Source: Streptomyces sp. FIT100 (GTDB taxonomy: Bacteria > Actinomycetota > Actinomycetes > Streptomycetales > Streptomycetaceae). From it: 64,000 nt of DNA. Where the stretch lies: the NCBI RefSeq assembly GCF_024584805.1, contig NZ_CP075715.1, positions 2,530,001 through 2,594,000 on the forward strand. Reading direction: 5' to 3'. The translations under genes were made by a program, and so were the position numbers. Positions 1-8,227 of the stretch are shown here, piece after piece. The notes beneath the pieces are model-generated. The model was not told the origin of the DNA. It did no database searches and saw nothing but the letters and a program-made list of their open reading frames with translations. Each line of letters opens with the position of its first letter. Position 1 is the first letter of the stretch.

Positions 1-807
1 GGTCTCGGCGGCGTTGCAGACGCTGGGGCGCTGGGCCTTGGAGTTGATCAGGATGTCGACGGCCATGTCGAGGTCGGCCCGGGCGTCGACGTAGACGTGG
101 CAGTTTCCGGTGCCGGTCTCGATGACCGGGACGGTGGACTCCTCGACGACGGTGCGGATGAGGGAGGCGCCGCCGCGCGGGATGAGGACGTCGACGAGGC
201 CGCGGGCGCGCATCAGCTCGCGCACGGAGTCGCGGCTCTCGCCGGGGACGAGCTGGATCGCGTCGGCGGGCAGTCCGGCGCCTCCGACGGCGTCGCGCAG
301 GACCTTCACCAGGGCGCTGTTGGACGAGTAGGCGGAGGAGGAACCGCGCAGCAGCACGGCGTTCCCGGACTTCAGGCAGAGCGCGGCGGCGTCCACGGTG
401 ACGTTCGGCCGTGCCTCGTAGATGATCCCGACGACGCCGAGGGGGACACGGACCTGGCGGAGGTCGATGCCGTTGGGCAGGGTCGAGCCGCGGACCACCT
501 CGCCGACCGGGTCGGGCAGGGCGGCGACATGGCGGACGTCGGCCGCGATGGCACGGACCCGCTGGGGGGTGAGGCCGAGCCGGTCGATGACCGACTCGCT
601 GGTGCCGGCTTCGCGGGCGCGGGCGATGTCCTCGGCGTTGGCCTCGACGATCTCGCTGGTACGGACCTCGAGGGCGTCGGCGATCGCCAGCAGCGCGTCG
701 TCCTTGACCGAGCGCGGGAGTGGCGCGATCTCGGCGGCGGCCGCGCGGGCCCGGTAGGCGGCCTGGGCGACCGGGGACATGTTGTCGTACGGCGAGAGCG
801 AGGTCAT
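1..807 (-). CDS. proA: Gamma-glutamyl phosphate reductase, 3' part cut by window start
   Basis: This is the N-terminal 269 residues of ProA, which reduces gamma-glutamyl phosphate to glutamate-5-semialdehyde with NADPH, the second step of proline synthesis in the cytoplasm. The protein starts [20 protein letters not shown] and reads through family landmarks such as [16 protein letters not shown] and [10 protein letters not shown]. The frame leaves the window just after [10 protein letters not shown], which contains the aldehyde-dehydrogenase-type catalytic cysteine (about residue 264). The family is about 420 residues long, so roughly the last 150 are missing because of the window edge, not because of a lesion. 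proB lies upstream on the same strand with one small gene between. Confidence 0.95.
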   Translation of the reverse strand, partial: MTSLSPYDNMSPVAQAAYRARAAAAEIAPLPRSVKDDALLAIADALEVRTSEIVEANAEDIARAREAGTSESVIDRLGLTPQRVRAIAADVRHVAALPDPVGEVVRGSTLPNGIDLRQVRVPLGVVGIIYEARPNVTVDAAALCLKSGNAVLLRGSSSAYSSNSALVKVLRDAVGGAGLPADAIQLVPGESRDSVRELMRARGLVDVLIPRGGASLIRTVVEESTVPVIETGTGNCHVYVDARADLDMAVDILINSKAQRPSVCNAAET

Positions 808-898
808 GCCCGCAGGGTAATGCGCCGTCTGCGGGCATCCCTCACGTATTCCGCACTACGAGACACGACGGCCGCGCCCTGGTACCGGTGGGGGTGGC

Positions 899-1531
899 TC
901 AGAAGGGGTGGACGCCGACGGGGGCCGCGGGCGGCGGGCCGTAGCCCTCCGCGATGCGCTGGTGGTAGGTCTCCCGGTCGATGACCTCCAGGCCGACGAT
1001 CTCCCATGGCGGCAGCTGGGCAGTGGAGCGGTGCTCGCCCCACAGGCGCAGCGCCACCGCGGCCGCGTCGTGCAGGTCCCTGGCCTCTTCCCAGTAGCGG
1101 ATCTCGGCGTGGTCGTTGGCGTACCGGCTGGTCAGCAGGAAGGGGTGGTCGTGGGCGAGCTGTTCGAGCCCGCGTCTGACCTCCTTGAGCGGGGCCTCGG
1201 CGCCGGAGACGCAGAGAGTGACGTGCCACAGCTTGGACACCGTGCGGTCCCTGCCGTGCGGGTCCTGAGCGGCGGGGAGGCTCTCGCCGGTTTCGTCCGC
1301 GCGGCCGTCCGCACCGGCCGGGTGTGCCGCCGCGTCCTCGTCGAAGTCGGCCCCCGCCTCCACACTGGTGAGGGCGCGTTCCTCCCCCACGGCCCTGCGG
1401 GTGCGCGTGGTGCCCCCTGTCCCCGTCCCCCGGGGCGACGCCCCTGGGCGCGCTCGTCTCACCGGCGGCCTCCTGTTGATGCGTTGTGGTGCCGAACCCC
1501 GCCCTGTCCGCATGACAAAGTCCCCTGACAA
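899..1531 (-). CDS. Conserved hypothetical protein between proB and proA
   Basis: Unrecognised 210-residue protein encoded between proB and proA on the same strand. The first 95 or so residues are low-complexity and Arg/Gly-rich and look poorly constrained. The part that looks like a real fold starts near SKLWHVTLCVSGAEAPL and runs to the C-terminus, with ANDHAEIRYWEEARDL and PPWEIVGLEVIDRETYHQR. A shorter translation from a GTG at that point (about 110 residues) is quite possible, so the true start is uncertain. No signal peptide or membrane segment is visible. Its place in the proline operon suggests co-transcription, but I assign no function. Confidence 0.6.
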   Translation of the reverse strand: MSGDFVMRTGRGSAPQRINRRPPVRRARPGASPRGTGTGGTTRTRRAVGEERALTSVEAGADFDEDAAAHPAGADGRADETGESLPAAQDPHGRDRTVSKLWHVTLCVSGAEAPLKEVRRGLEQLAHDHPFLLTSRYANDHAEIRYWEEARDLHDAAAVALRLWGEHRSTAQLPPWEIVGLEVIDRETYHQRIAEGYGPPPAAPVGVHPF

Positions 1532-1617
1532 AGTTGACCAGTCCGGGGCCGGACATGGGGCGGTTTTGGTGAACGTCCCTGCTTCAAGGCGGGAGTTTCA
1601 GCCGTTTCAGGGGTGGG

Positions 1618-2769
1618 TCAGGACTCAAGGACGACGAGATCGTCCCTGTGTACGACCTCGCGCTCGTACGCGGGACCGAGCTCCCGGGCCAGTTCGCGGG
1701 TGGAGCGGCCGAGCAGCTGCGGGATCTCCTTGGCGTCGAAGTTGACGAGTCCGCGGGCGACGGCGCGGCCCTCGGAGTCGCGCAGTTCGACCGGGTCGCC
1801 GGCGCTGAACTCGCCGTCGACCTCGGCGATTCCGGCGGGCAGCAGCGACTTCCTGCCCTGGACGACGGCGTGCACGGCGCCGTCGTCGAGGGTCAGCGAA
1901 CCCTGCGGGGTCGACGCGTGGGCGAGCCACAGCAGCCGGTCGGCGGAGCGGCGGCCGGTGCGGTGGAAGTAGGTGCCGGTGTCCCGTCCGGCGAGGGCGT
2001 CGGCGGCGCGGCTGGCGGAGGTGAGGACGACGGGGACGCCCGCGGCGGCGGCGATCCTGGCCGCCTCGACCTTGGTGACCATGCCGCCGGTGCCGACGCC
2101 CGCCTTGCCGGCCGAGCCGATCTCCACTCCGGTCAGGTCCTCCGGTCCGCGGACCTCCTCGATCCGCGAAGCGCCGGGCCTGCTCGGGTCGCCGTCGTAG
2201 AGGCCGTCCACGTCGGACAGGAGGACCAGCAGGTCGGCCCGTACGAGATGGGCGACGAGGGCGGCGAGCCGGTCGTTGTCGCCGAAGCGGATCTCGTCCG
2301 TGGCGACGGTGTCGTTCTCGTTGACGACCGGGACGGCGCCCATGGAGAGCAGCTGGTCGAGGGTGCGGTAGGCGTTGCGGTAGTGGGCGCGGCGGCTGGT
2401 GTCGTCGGTGGTGAGGAGCACCTGTCCGACGCGGACGCCGTAGCGGGCGAAGGAGGCGGTGTAGCGGGCGACGAGGAGGCCCTGGCCGACGCTGGCGGCG
2501 GCCTGCTGGCGGGCCAGGTCCTTGGGGCGCCGGGCCAGCCCGAGCGGTGCGAGTCCTGCGGCGATGGCGCCGCTGGAGACCAGCACTATCTCCCTCTCGC
2601 CACCGCTGCGCGCCTTGGCGAGTACGTCGACGAGGGCGTCCACCCGGTCCGCGTCGAGGCCGCCGGCGGCCGTGGTGAGGGAGGACGAGCCGACCTTGAC
2701 GACGATCCTGCGGGCCTCGGCCACGTACTGCCGGGATGCTGTTGACGCTGTCTGCCTTGCACCTGTCAC
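1618..2769 (-). CDS. proB: Glutamate 5-kinase
   Basis: ProB (383 residues) phosphorylates L-glutamate with ATP to gamma-glutamyl phosphate, the committed and proline-inhibited step of proline synthesis. The amino-acid-kinase domain (about residues 20-270) shows the opening IVVKVGSSSLTT, the VLVSSGAIAAG loop, PVVNENDTVATDEIRFGDND, and GTGGMVTKVEAA. A C-terminal PUA domain follows (about 290-375, GSLTLDDGAVHAVVQGRKSL). This is the full-length two-domain form. The gene lies upstream of the small gene and proA on the same strand, as expected for a proline operon. The wall-glycopolymer locus starts just upstream of it. Confidence 0.96.
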   Translation of the reverse strand: MTGARQTASTASRQYVAEARRIVVKVGSSSLTTAAGGLDADRVDALVDVLAKARSGGEREIVLVSSGAIAAGLAPLGLARRPKDLARQQAAASVGQGLLVARYTASFARYGVRVGQVLLTTDDTSRRAHYRNAYRTLDQLLSMGAVPVVNENDTVATDEIRFGDNDRLAALVAHLVRADLLVLLSDVDGLYDGDPSRPGASRIEEVRGPEDLTGVEIGSAGKAGVGTGGMVTKVEAARIAAAAGVPVVLTSASRAADALAGRDTGTYFHRTGRRSADRLLWLAHASTPQGSLTLDDGAVHAVVQGRKSLLPAGIAEVDGEFSAGDPVELRDSEGRAVARGLVNFDAKEIPQLLGRSTRELARELGPAYEREVVHRDDLVVLES

Positions 2770-2812
2770 ATGGCGAATCTATGTCAGGCCGCGTCGTCGC
2801 TGCTCGCTCATT

Positions 2813-4012
2813 TCATCCGCTGGACAGCCCCCGGACAGCCCGGCGCAGGCGTCCGGCGACCCGTCTCGCAAGGGGGGTGCGCGGTTCGACGCGCCGCCCG
2901 TCGATCCGTTCGGCCATGGTCACCTCGTAGGCGGAGTACGGAACACCGGCCCGCCGGTCGCCGAATCCCGGGTAGGCGAGATAGTGCCGGCCGCGGCGGC
3001 GCACGACCCGGGGCACGCCCCCGTCCTTGCCGAAGGCCAGCACCTCCCGCAGCAGCTCGGCCCGGCCCAGGCCGGCGCAGATGAGCCGCAGCCGCTCCTC
3101 CACCTTGAGTGCGCGCGCGAGGCCGGGGGTCCAGTAGGCGGCCATGAGGGGCGCGGCGAGTTCCGTCTTGTGCCGCAGGTCCTCCTCCGGCTGTCGCAGC
3201 ACGGCCGGGCCGAACTGCGGCAGCAGCGTCACCGTGAAGGGCCGGATCATCAGCTGGTCGCGCCGCGTGCCCGGCGGTACGTGCTCGGCGATGAGTTTCA
3301 TCAGGGCGCGGGCCGAGTCGAAGCGGAGCTCGTAACCCCCGCTCCTCGTCAGGTGTTTGCCGTCGTCGCGGCCTACGAGGTAGTAGCACGGGTAGTCGGC
3401 GACCACGGAGATGCCGGAGCCCGTGGCGTCGGCCCGCAGATACGCCTCCATGGTGAAGAGCGCGTCCTCGCCCGTCCGCAGGGTCTCGTCGAACCTCATG
3501 CCGTGGCGCACGAGCAGCTCGCGCCGGAAGAGCTTCTGCGCGCTCAGCGTGAACTTGATGTTGGAGGTGTAGAGGTCGGCGCGCTCGACGGTTCTCCCCC
3601 ACATCGACTTCGCGGCATTGCGGTTGACGCCGACGACCTTGCCGAGCACGACGTCCGTGCCGGCCGCGTCGGCCATGGCGACCATCCGGTCCAGCGCCTC
3701 GGCGCCGAGGTGGTCGTCGGCGTCGAGGAAGAAGACATAGCGGCCGCGGGCCATGGCCAGGCCGGTGTTGCGGGGTCCGCCGGCGCCGCCGGAGTTGGCC
3801 TGGTGCACGACGCGCATCGGCACCTTCGTCCGCGCCGCGAACTCGTCCAGACAGCGCCCCGTGCCGTCGGTGGATCCGTCGTCGACGGCGACGATCTCGA
3901 TGCAGTCGGAACCCAGGGTCTGGGAGGCGACCGAGTCGAGGCACTGCACGAGATACGGCATCGCGTCATAGGCGCCGATGATCACACTGACTTCGGGCGG
4001 AGTGTCGGCCAT
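2813..4012 (-). CDS. Family 2 glycosyltransferase, wall-polymer locus
   Basis: A 399-residue GT-A glycosyltransferase. The N-terminus has the GT2 signature PEVSVIIGAYDAMPYL, followed by the nucleotide-binding EIVAVDDGSTDGT and the metal-binding FLDADDHL. The C-terminal 180 residues are a separate helical/basic segment containing HYLAYPGFGDRRAG, a motif shared with the GT2 encoded at 18122-19753. No signal peptide or clear membrane span is seen, so it probably acts at the inner membrane face. I chose the ATG at 4012; an in-frame TTG at 4027 (with AAGGG directly before it) is possible. It lies just upstream of proB and downstream of the TagF-like gene, with a strong hairpin between. The sugar it transfers is unknown. 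Confidence 0.85.
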   Translation of the reverse strand: MADTPPEVSVIIGAYDAMPYLVQCLDSVASQTLGSDCIEIVAVDDGSTDGTGRCLDEFAARTKVPMRVVHQANSGGAGGPRNTGLAMARGRYVFFLDADDHLGAEALDRMVAMADAAGTDVVLGKVVGVNRNAAKSMWGRTVERADLYTSNIKFTLSAQKLFRRELLVRHGMRFDETLRTGEDALFTMEAYLRADATGSGISVVADYPCYYLVGRDDGKHLTRSGGYELRFDSARALMKLIAEHVPPGTRRDQLMIRPFTVTLLPQFGPAVLRQPEEDLRHKTELAAPLMAAYWTPGLARALKVEERLRLICAGLGRAELLREVLAFGKDGGVPRVVRRRGRHYLAYPGFGDRRAGVPYSAYEVTMAERIDGRRVEPRTPLARRVAGRLRRAVRGLSSG

Positions 4013-4058
4013 CTGAACATGATGCAACCCTTATATGTCGGCAATGTGTCAGTACACG

Positions 4059-4108
4059 CGAACGGCCCGTGAGCCCACCTCTGCGGGGGCGGGCTCACGG
4101 GCCGTTCG
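4059..4108. terminator. Strong intrinsic-type terminator hairpin
   Basis: An 18-bp perfect inverted repeat (CGAACGGCCCGTGAGCCC at 4059-4076 and its complement at 4091-4108) with a 14-nt loop. It lies 20 bp beyond the TagF-like stop codon and before the GT2 start. It should end the TagF-like transcript and so separate it from the GT2 gene and proB. As is usual in Streptomyces there is no real T-tract. Confidence 0.8.
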
Positions 4109-4128
4109 GGGTCAGCCGGGTCGGGCGG

Positions 4129-6381
4129 TCAGCGCGCCACGCCGGCCGTCGCCTCCGCGCCATTGCCCTCGGCGCCATCGCTCTCGGCGCCGTTGCCCTC
4201 GGCGCCGTTGTCCTCCGCTTCGGCGTCCTCCGTGCCGGCGTCCTCGGTGCCGCCGCCCCGCCTGGCCCTGGCGGCGCCCTTGGCGTTCTCGGCGCCGTTG
4301 GCGCCGCCGGCCTCCGCGTCCGACTCACGGTCGAGCCGGCCGATCGCCTGCTCGCCGATGCGCTGCTGCACACCGGCGTTGCGCACCTCGGCCTTGTCCG
4401 CGAGGTCCCGTACGGCCGCGTTGAACTGCTCGATCGACGTGGGCGCGTCGGGCCCGAGCAGATACCGCTTCAGCTCGGTGCGCGCGTCGGCCAGCGTGTC
4501 CGCGGCCGGATCGGCCACCGCGGCGAGCAACTGCCCAAGCTCCTCCGCGCCGTTGGAGAGGATGACCGCGGCCCGCACGGCCGTGTTCTGCCGCTTGAAC
4601 TCCTGCACGCCGAGCTCGGCCGAGTCCGTCACGGCGTACGGCTTGCCGCTGGCGATGAAGTCCGAGACGACGCTGGAGATGTCGGAGACCATGCCGTCGG
4701 ACTCGTTGAAGCAGTCGTAGAGCTTGGGCTCGGCGCCGGTCACGACCTTGTGCTCCCACCAGCCGAAAGAACGCCAGTAGGCGTCGTTCCACGCCGCCCG
4801 CAGCTGCTCGATCTCGGCGAGCCGCTGGGGATCGGCGAGGGAGACCCGCGACTGCTCCGCCTCGTCCCCGCCGGGCCGACCGGGCTTGGCGAGCTCGGCC
4901 AAGCGGGCCTCGGTACGGGCCAGTTCGGCGCGCGCGGCGTCCTGGTCGGCCTTCGCGGCCGCGGCCTGCCCGGCCCAGCGCGGGTCGGTGGCGCGCTCGG
5001 CCGCGGCCTGCTCCACCATCGCCGTGATCCGCTCGTGGACGGCCAGGGCCTTCCTGTTGCGGATGCCGGTGAAGGGGTGCGGCTTGTAGATGACCCGCAC
5101 GGGCCGTTCGGCCTCCAGCAGCCGGCGCACGATGTTCTCCCCGGCGAGCAGGAGCGAGGTGTTGCCGGGGTCGTTGTCCCAGCCTTCCCAGGTGGGGGCG
5201 TACAGGATGGTGGGGATCGGGTTCTTCGGCGCCCCGGTCCAGGTCCTGATGGGGGCCAGCTGGGGGCGACCCACCTCGACGATGTCCTGGTCGAGGACGC
5301 CGACGTCGGCGAGTGCGTACCGGTCGCGCCCGGCCCGGCCCGCCGTCCACACCTCGTCGTACACCTTGGAGAAGGGGTTGACGCTGGCGAGCTTGTCGCT
5401 GTCGCCGTGGCCGATGAAGACGTGCTTCATGGTCGGTACGCGCAGCATGTGGATGTTCTTGCCGACGTTGGCCGCGTAGAGGGTGACGCGGACCGTGTCG
5501 AGCTTCATCGCCATCAGATGCTGGCCGCCGGGGACGCAGAGCACGGGCACGGAGGTCGCGTTGACCTTCGCGACGAGATTCCGCTCGCGCATGATGACGA
5601 TCGGCCGGCCCTCCAGCTGCTCCATCGTCTCCAGCCACATGTTGACCTGGTACGCGGACTCCGCGGAGCCGGAGAAGTACAGGGCGACGGTGGGCTGGTA
5701 CTCGCCGAGCCATGTCTGCACAGCCTTGAGCACGGCGGGCGCCGCCGGGACCCGGCGCTTGCGGCGCAGATACGGCACGAGGGCGACGGTGTACAGCAGG
5801 CCGAGGCCGATGGTGACAGCGGTGCCGACGTAGCCGAGGAGGTAGTGGCCGGTGGCGGCGGCGGCGATCACACCCGCCATCGCCGGGATGTCGAGGTGCA
5901 GCATCTTCTCGCCGGAGCGGCGCAGCAGGGAGCGCGGCGGGGCGTCCGGGATGCGTACGGCGTTGAGGTCGATGTTGCGGGTGACGACCGGCATCGTCCG
6001 GCGCAGCCGGATCAGGGTGGTCAGCGCGCCGTGCGGCGCCTGGAGACCGTAGAAGAGCAGGAAGCAGGCGACCGCCGCGTAGAACAGCGGCTGCTCGGCG
6101 AGGTTCTCACGGGCGAGCAGCAGGATCAGCAGCAACTGGCGGAGCAGGAAGCGGATCGGCAGACCGGCGCGGACCTTGTTGAGCCGGTTGACCAGATAGC
6201 TGCCGCGCTGGTGCAGATAGAAGTCGGCGGCATAGGTCACTGCCGCTGCGGCCGCGAACATCCAGATGTCCGGAATGAGCGCGGCGATCATCACGCACGG
6301 ATAGCCCAGTCCCATCAGGACTGCCGCGGCCAGCTCTGACCGGCTGCCCACACGGGCCAGGCGAATGGCGGTCGAAATCAC
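4129..6381 (-). CDS. Membrane-anchored CDP-glycerol/ribitol glycerophosphotransferase-like polymerase (TagF/TarL type)
   Basis: A 750-residue protein. The first 220 residues hold several hydrophobic spans, for example GLGYPCVMIAALIPDIWMFA and HYLLGYVGTAVTIGLGLLYT. The catalytic region has TagF-type landmarks: HVFIGHGDSDKLASVNPF (conserved His and Asp), ILYAPTWEGW, VIYKPHPFTG and SDISSVVSDFIASGKP. Such enzymes polymerise glycerol- or ribitol-phosphate from CDP precursors on a lipid-linked primer. A charged helical insert (about residues 465-530) splits the catalytic halves. The last 55 residues are a degenerate tail built from GAEGNGAE-like units. It starts with GTG, with GGAG 10 nt upstream. 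The neighbouring TarI-like/SDR gene would supply the CDP-alditol. From memory, a similar S. coelicolor locus has been tied to wall glycopolymer synthesis; the substrate here is inferred. Confidence 0.85.
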   Translation of the reverse strand: MISTAIRLARVGSRSELAAAVLMGLGYPCVMIAALIPDIWMFAAAAAVTYAADFYLHQRGSYLVNRLNKVRAGLPIRFLLRQLLLILLLARENLAEQPLFYAAVACFLLFYGLQAPHGALTTLIRLRRTMPVVTRNIDLNAVRIPDAPPRSLLRRSGEKMLHLDIPAMAGVIAAAATGHYLLGYVGTAVTIGLGLLYTVALVPYLRRKRRVPAAPAVLKAVQTWLGEYQPTVALYFSGSAESAYQVNMWLETMEQLEGRPIVIMRERNLVAKVNATSVPVLCVPGGQHLMAMKLDTVRVTLYAANVGKNIHMLRVPTMKHVFIGHGDSDKLASVNPFSKVYDEVWTAGRAGRDRYALADVGVLDQDIVEVGRPQLAPIRTWTGAPKNPIPTILYAPTWEGWDNDPGNTSLLLAGENIVRRLLEAERPVRVIYKPHPFTGIRNRKALAVHERITAMVEQAAAERATDPRWAGQAAAAKADQDAARAELARTEARLAELAKPGRPGGDEAEQSRVSLADPQRLAEIEQLRAAWNDAYWRSFGWWEHKVVTGAEPKLYDCFNESDGMVSDISSVVSDFIASGKPYAVTDSAELGVQEFKRQNTAVRAAVILSNGAEELGQLLAAVADPAADTLADARTELKRYLLGPDAPTSIEQFNAAVRDLADKAEVRNAGVQQRIGEQAIGRLDRESDAEAGGANGAENAKGAARARRGGGTEDAGTEDAEAEDNGAEGNGAESDGAEGNGAEATAGVAR

Positions 6382-6451
6382 GTAGAACCTGCTCCAAAGG
6401 TGCCGGTTGTTTCACGTCTGCAAGAAGTTGTGAAGGTGGGGCTTCACGGAC

Positions 6452-6491
6452 TCGGGCCTCTGTATCGCAGGAGGCGATCTCAGAGGCCCGA
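6452..6491. terminator. Hairpin between cytidylyltransferase/SDR and TagF-like genes
   Basis: Outer arms TCGGGCCTCT (6452-6461) and AGAGGCCCGA (6482-6491), with an inner stem ATCGC/GCGAT (6464-6468 with 6474-6478). It lies 33 bp beyond the stop codon of the upstream gene and 70 bp before the TagF-like start. This suggests the TagF-like gene has its own promoter or depends on readthrough. Confidence 0.65.
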
Positions 6492-6524
6492 ATAGGATCA
6501 TTTAACGGAGGTATTGGAGGAGTA

Positions 6525-8024
6525 TTACACATCTTCCTGTCGGTCGAGGACCGACGCCAGCGCCTGCTCGAATCCGGATGCCTCGCCCGCCTCGCGGGTC
6601 GGGTCCTGCTGGCGTACGTCGATGACATGGCCGGTCAGCTCGGAAAGCAGCACGTCCAGCGAGGTCCGGGCCACGGCCTCGGAGGACAGCAGCGACCCGG
6701 CCGGCTCCTGGCCGAAAGCCTTGGTGCGCATCGGCGTGGCGGTGCGCTCCGGATTGACGCAATTCACCCGGATTCCCTCTGCCGCCCATTCGTCGGAGAG
6801 CGCCTGGGTGAGATTCACCATGGCGGCCTTGGTCGATGAGTAGAGGCTGTATTCGGCGCGGCCGCGGGTGTAGCTGGAAGAGGTGTAGAGAAGCAGTTGC
6901 CCCTGGGTCTCGACCAGATACTTGTATGACGCACGAGCAATCTGGACAGGCGCCAGGTAATTGACGTTCAGCGCTTCCTGAATGGTCGCGTTGTCGGTCT
7001 CGGCGAGCTTGCCGATGCGCAGCACGCCCGCGGTGTTGATGACGTAGTCGATACGGCCGCTCTCGGCGTACGCCGTGGAGAGCGCGTCATCGACGTGCTC
7101 CGGGTTCTCGACATGGGTGCCGGTGGTGGAACGGCCCAGCGCGTAGACCTTCGCCCCGTACCGCTCCGCGAGGGCGGCGATGTCCGCGCCGATTCCGTAC
7201 GAGCCGCCGAAGACGACCAGGGTCTTGCCGGCGAGCAGCTCGCGGTACGCGGCCTCGTCGGCCTGGCGCGGGGCGGCGGAGGAGGCCAGCTGGAAGAGCT
7301 TGTCGGCGATGAAGACGTCGACCGGCTGGGTCACCTTCATGTTGTACTCGTCGCCCGTCACGACGTGGATCGGCACGTCCGGCAGGTACCTGAGCACGAC
7401 GCTGCAGTCGTCCGTGGCCTGGAAGTTGGGGTCGCCCGCGGCGATCTCGTAGGCCCGGCGGATCGTGGAGAGCTTGAACGCCTGCGGGGTCTGGCCGCGG
7501 CGCAGCCGGGAGCGGTCCGGGATGTCGGTGATGAACTCGCCGTCCTCGCCATGGGTGCGGGTCACGATGATCGTGTCCGCGGAGGGGATGGCGACGTCGA
7601 CCGCCTGGTAGCGGTCGAGGGCGTCGACACAGTCCTGGATCACTCGCTGTGACAGAAGCGGACGCACTGCGTCATGGAAGAGGACATTGGCGTCCTCGCC
7701 CTCCGCGAGACCCTCGCCGAGGGCCTCGATGGCCCGCTCGGTGGTCTCGTTGCGCGTGGCGCCGCCCTCGATCACCCTGCTGACCTTGGTGAGGCCGGCC
7801 TTGGCGATGATCTTCTCCACATCGGGTACGAATCCCGGCGCCATCAGCACAATCACGTCGTCGATGGCCTCGGCCTGCTCGAAGATCGTCAGCGTGTGCT
7901 CGATGACGGCCTTGCCGGCGATCTTCAGCAGCTGCTTGGGGATCGCGAGCCCCACGCGCTGGCCGGTACCACCGGCGAGCACGACTGCGGTGGTGCGGGG
8001 CTTGGCTTCGTGCGGCACGGACAA
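6525..8024 (-). CDS. Bifunctional alditol-phosphate cytidylyltransferase / SDR reductase (TarI-TarJ-like fusion)
   Basis: A 499-residue fusion. Residues 10-240 are an IspD/TarI-type cytidylyltransferase: TTAVVLAGGTGQRVGLAIPKQ, EGGATRNETTERA, LFHDAVRPLLS and GDEYNMKVTQPVDVF. Residues 260-470 are a short-chain dehydrogenase with a glycine-rich GGSYGIG loop, NTAGVL and the catalytic YSSTK. Haemophilus Bcs1/Acs1 has this layout, reducing ribulose-5-phosphate and activating ribitol-5-phosphate to CDP-ribitol. By analogy this enzyme supplies CDP-ribitol to the downstream TagF-like polymerase. IspD itself (isoprenoid pathway) is the main alternative for the N-terminal half, but the fusion and context argue against it. 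The start is TTG at 8024 with AGAGGT at ideal spacing; GTG at 8018 is the alternative. A hairpin-forming leader precedes it. Confidence 0.88.
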   Translation of the reverse strand: MSVPHEAKPRTTAVVLAGGTGQRVGLAIPKQLLKIAGKAVIEHTLTIFEQAEAIDDVIVLMAPGFVPDVEKIIAKAGLTKVSRVIEGGATRNETTERAIEALGEGLAEGEDANVLFHDAVRPLLSQRVIQDCVDALDRYQAVDVAIPSADTIIVTRTHGEDGEFITDIPDRSRLRRGQTPQAFKLSTIRRAYEIAAGDPNFQATDDCSVVLRYLPDVPIHVVTGDEYNMKVTQPVDVFIADKLFQLASSAAPRQADEAAYRELLAGKTLVVFGGSYGIGADIAALAERYGAKVYALGRSTTGTHVENPEHVDDALSTAYAESGRIDYVINTAGVLRIGKLAETDNATIQEALNVNYLAPVQIARASYKYLVETQGQLLLYTSSSYTRGRAEYSLYSSTKAAMVNLTQALSDEWAAEGIRVNCVNPERTATPMRTKAFGQEPAGSLLSSEAVARTSLDVLLSELTGHVIDVRQQDPTREAGEASGFEQALASVLDRQEDV

Positions 8025-8037
8025 GACAGACCTCTAC

Positions 8038-8091
8038 CTTGCGGGACTAAGGGACGGTTGATAGTCGCACTCTCCGTGACCGTCCCGCAAG
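8038..8091 (-). promoter_or_regulatory. Leader with two mutually exclusive hairpins upstream of the TarI/J-like gene
   Basis: On the minus strand the segment CTTGCGGGACGGT (8091 down to 8079) can pair in two ways. Its CTTGCGGGAC part is complementary to GTCCCGCAAG at 8047-8038, next to the ribosome binding site. Its GGGACGGT part is complementary to ACCGTCCC at 8058-8051. The two pairings overlap and exclude each other. This is the layout of an attenuator or translational switch, but no ligand or leader peptide is seen, and a simple terminator or chance symmetry remains possible. Confidence 0.45.
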
Positions 8092-8227
8092 GCGCTCGCC
8101 AGGCACTCCACACCCTCGCGAAACCCGCAGTTCACCCCATGGCCAGGGATATTGACATCAGCGTGCCGACGGCCGGGGTGAGCGATCACACAGATACGCG
8201 GCCCTGACCTGGACCGCCTCGGTTGCG

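Noticed and set aside
6525..8024. IspD of the isoprenoid pathway
   Set aside because: The cytidylyltransferase domain is fused to an SDR domain and lies in a wall-polymer locus, which fits CDP-alditol synthesis better.
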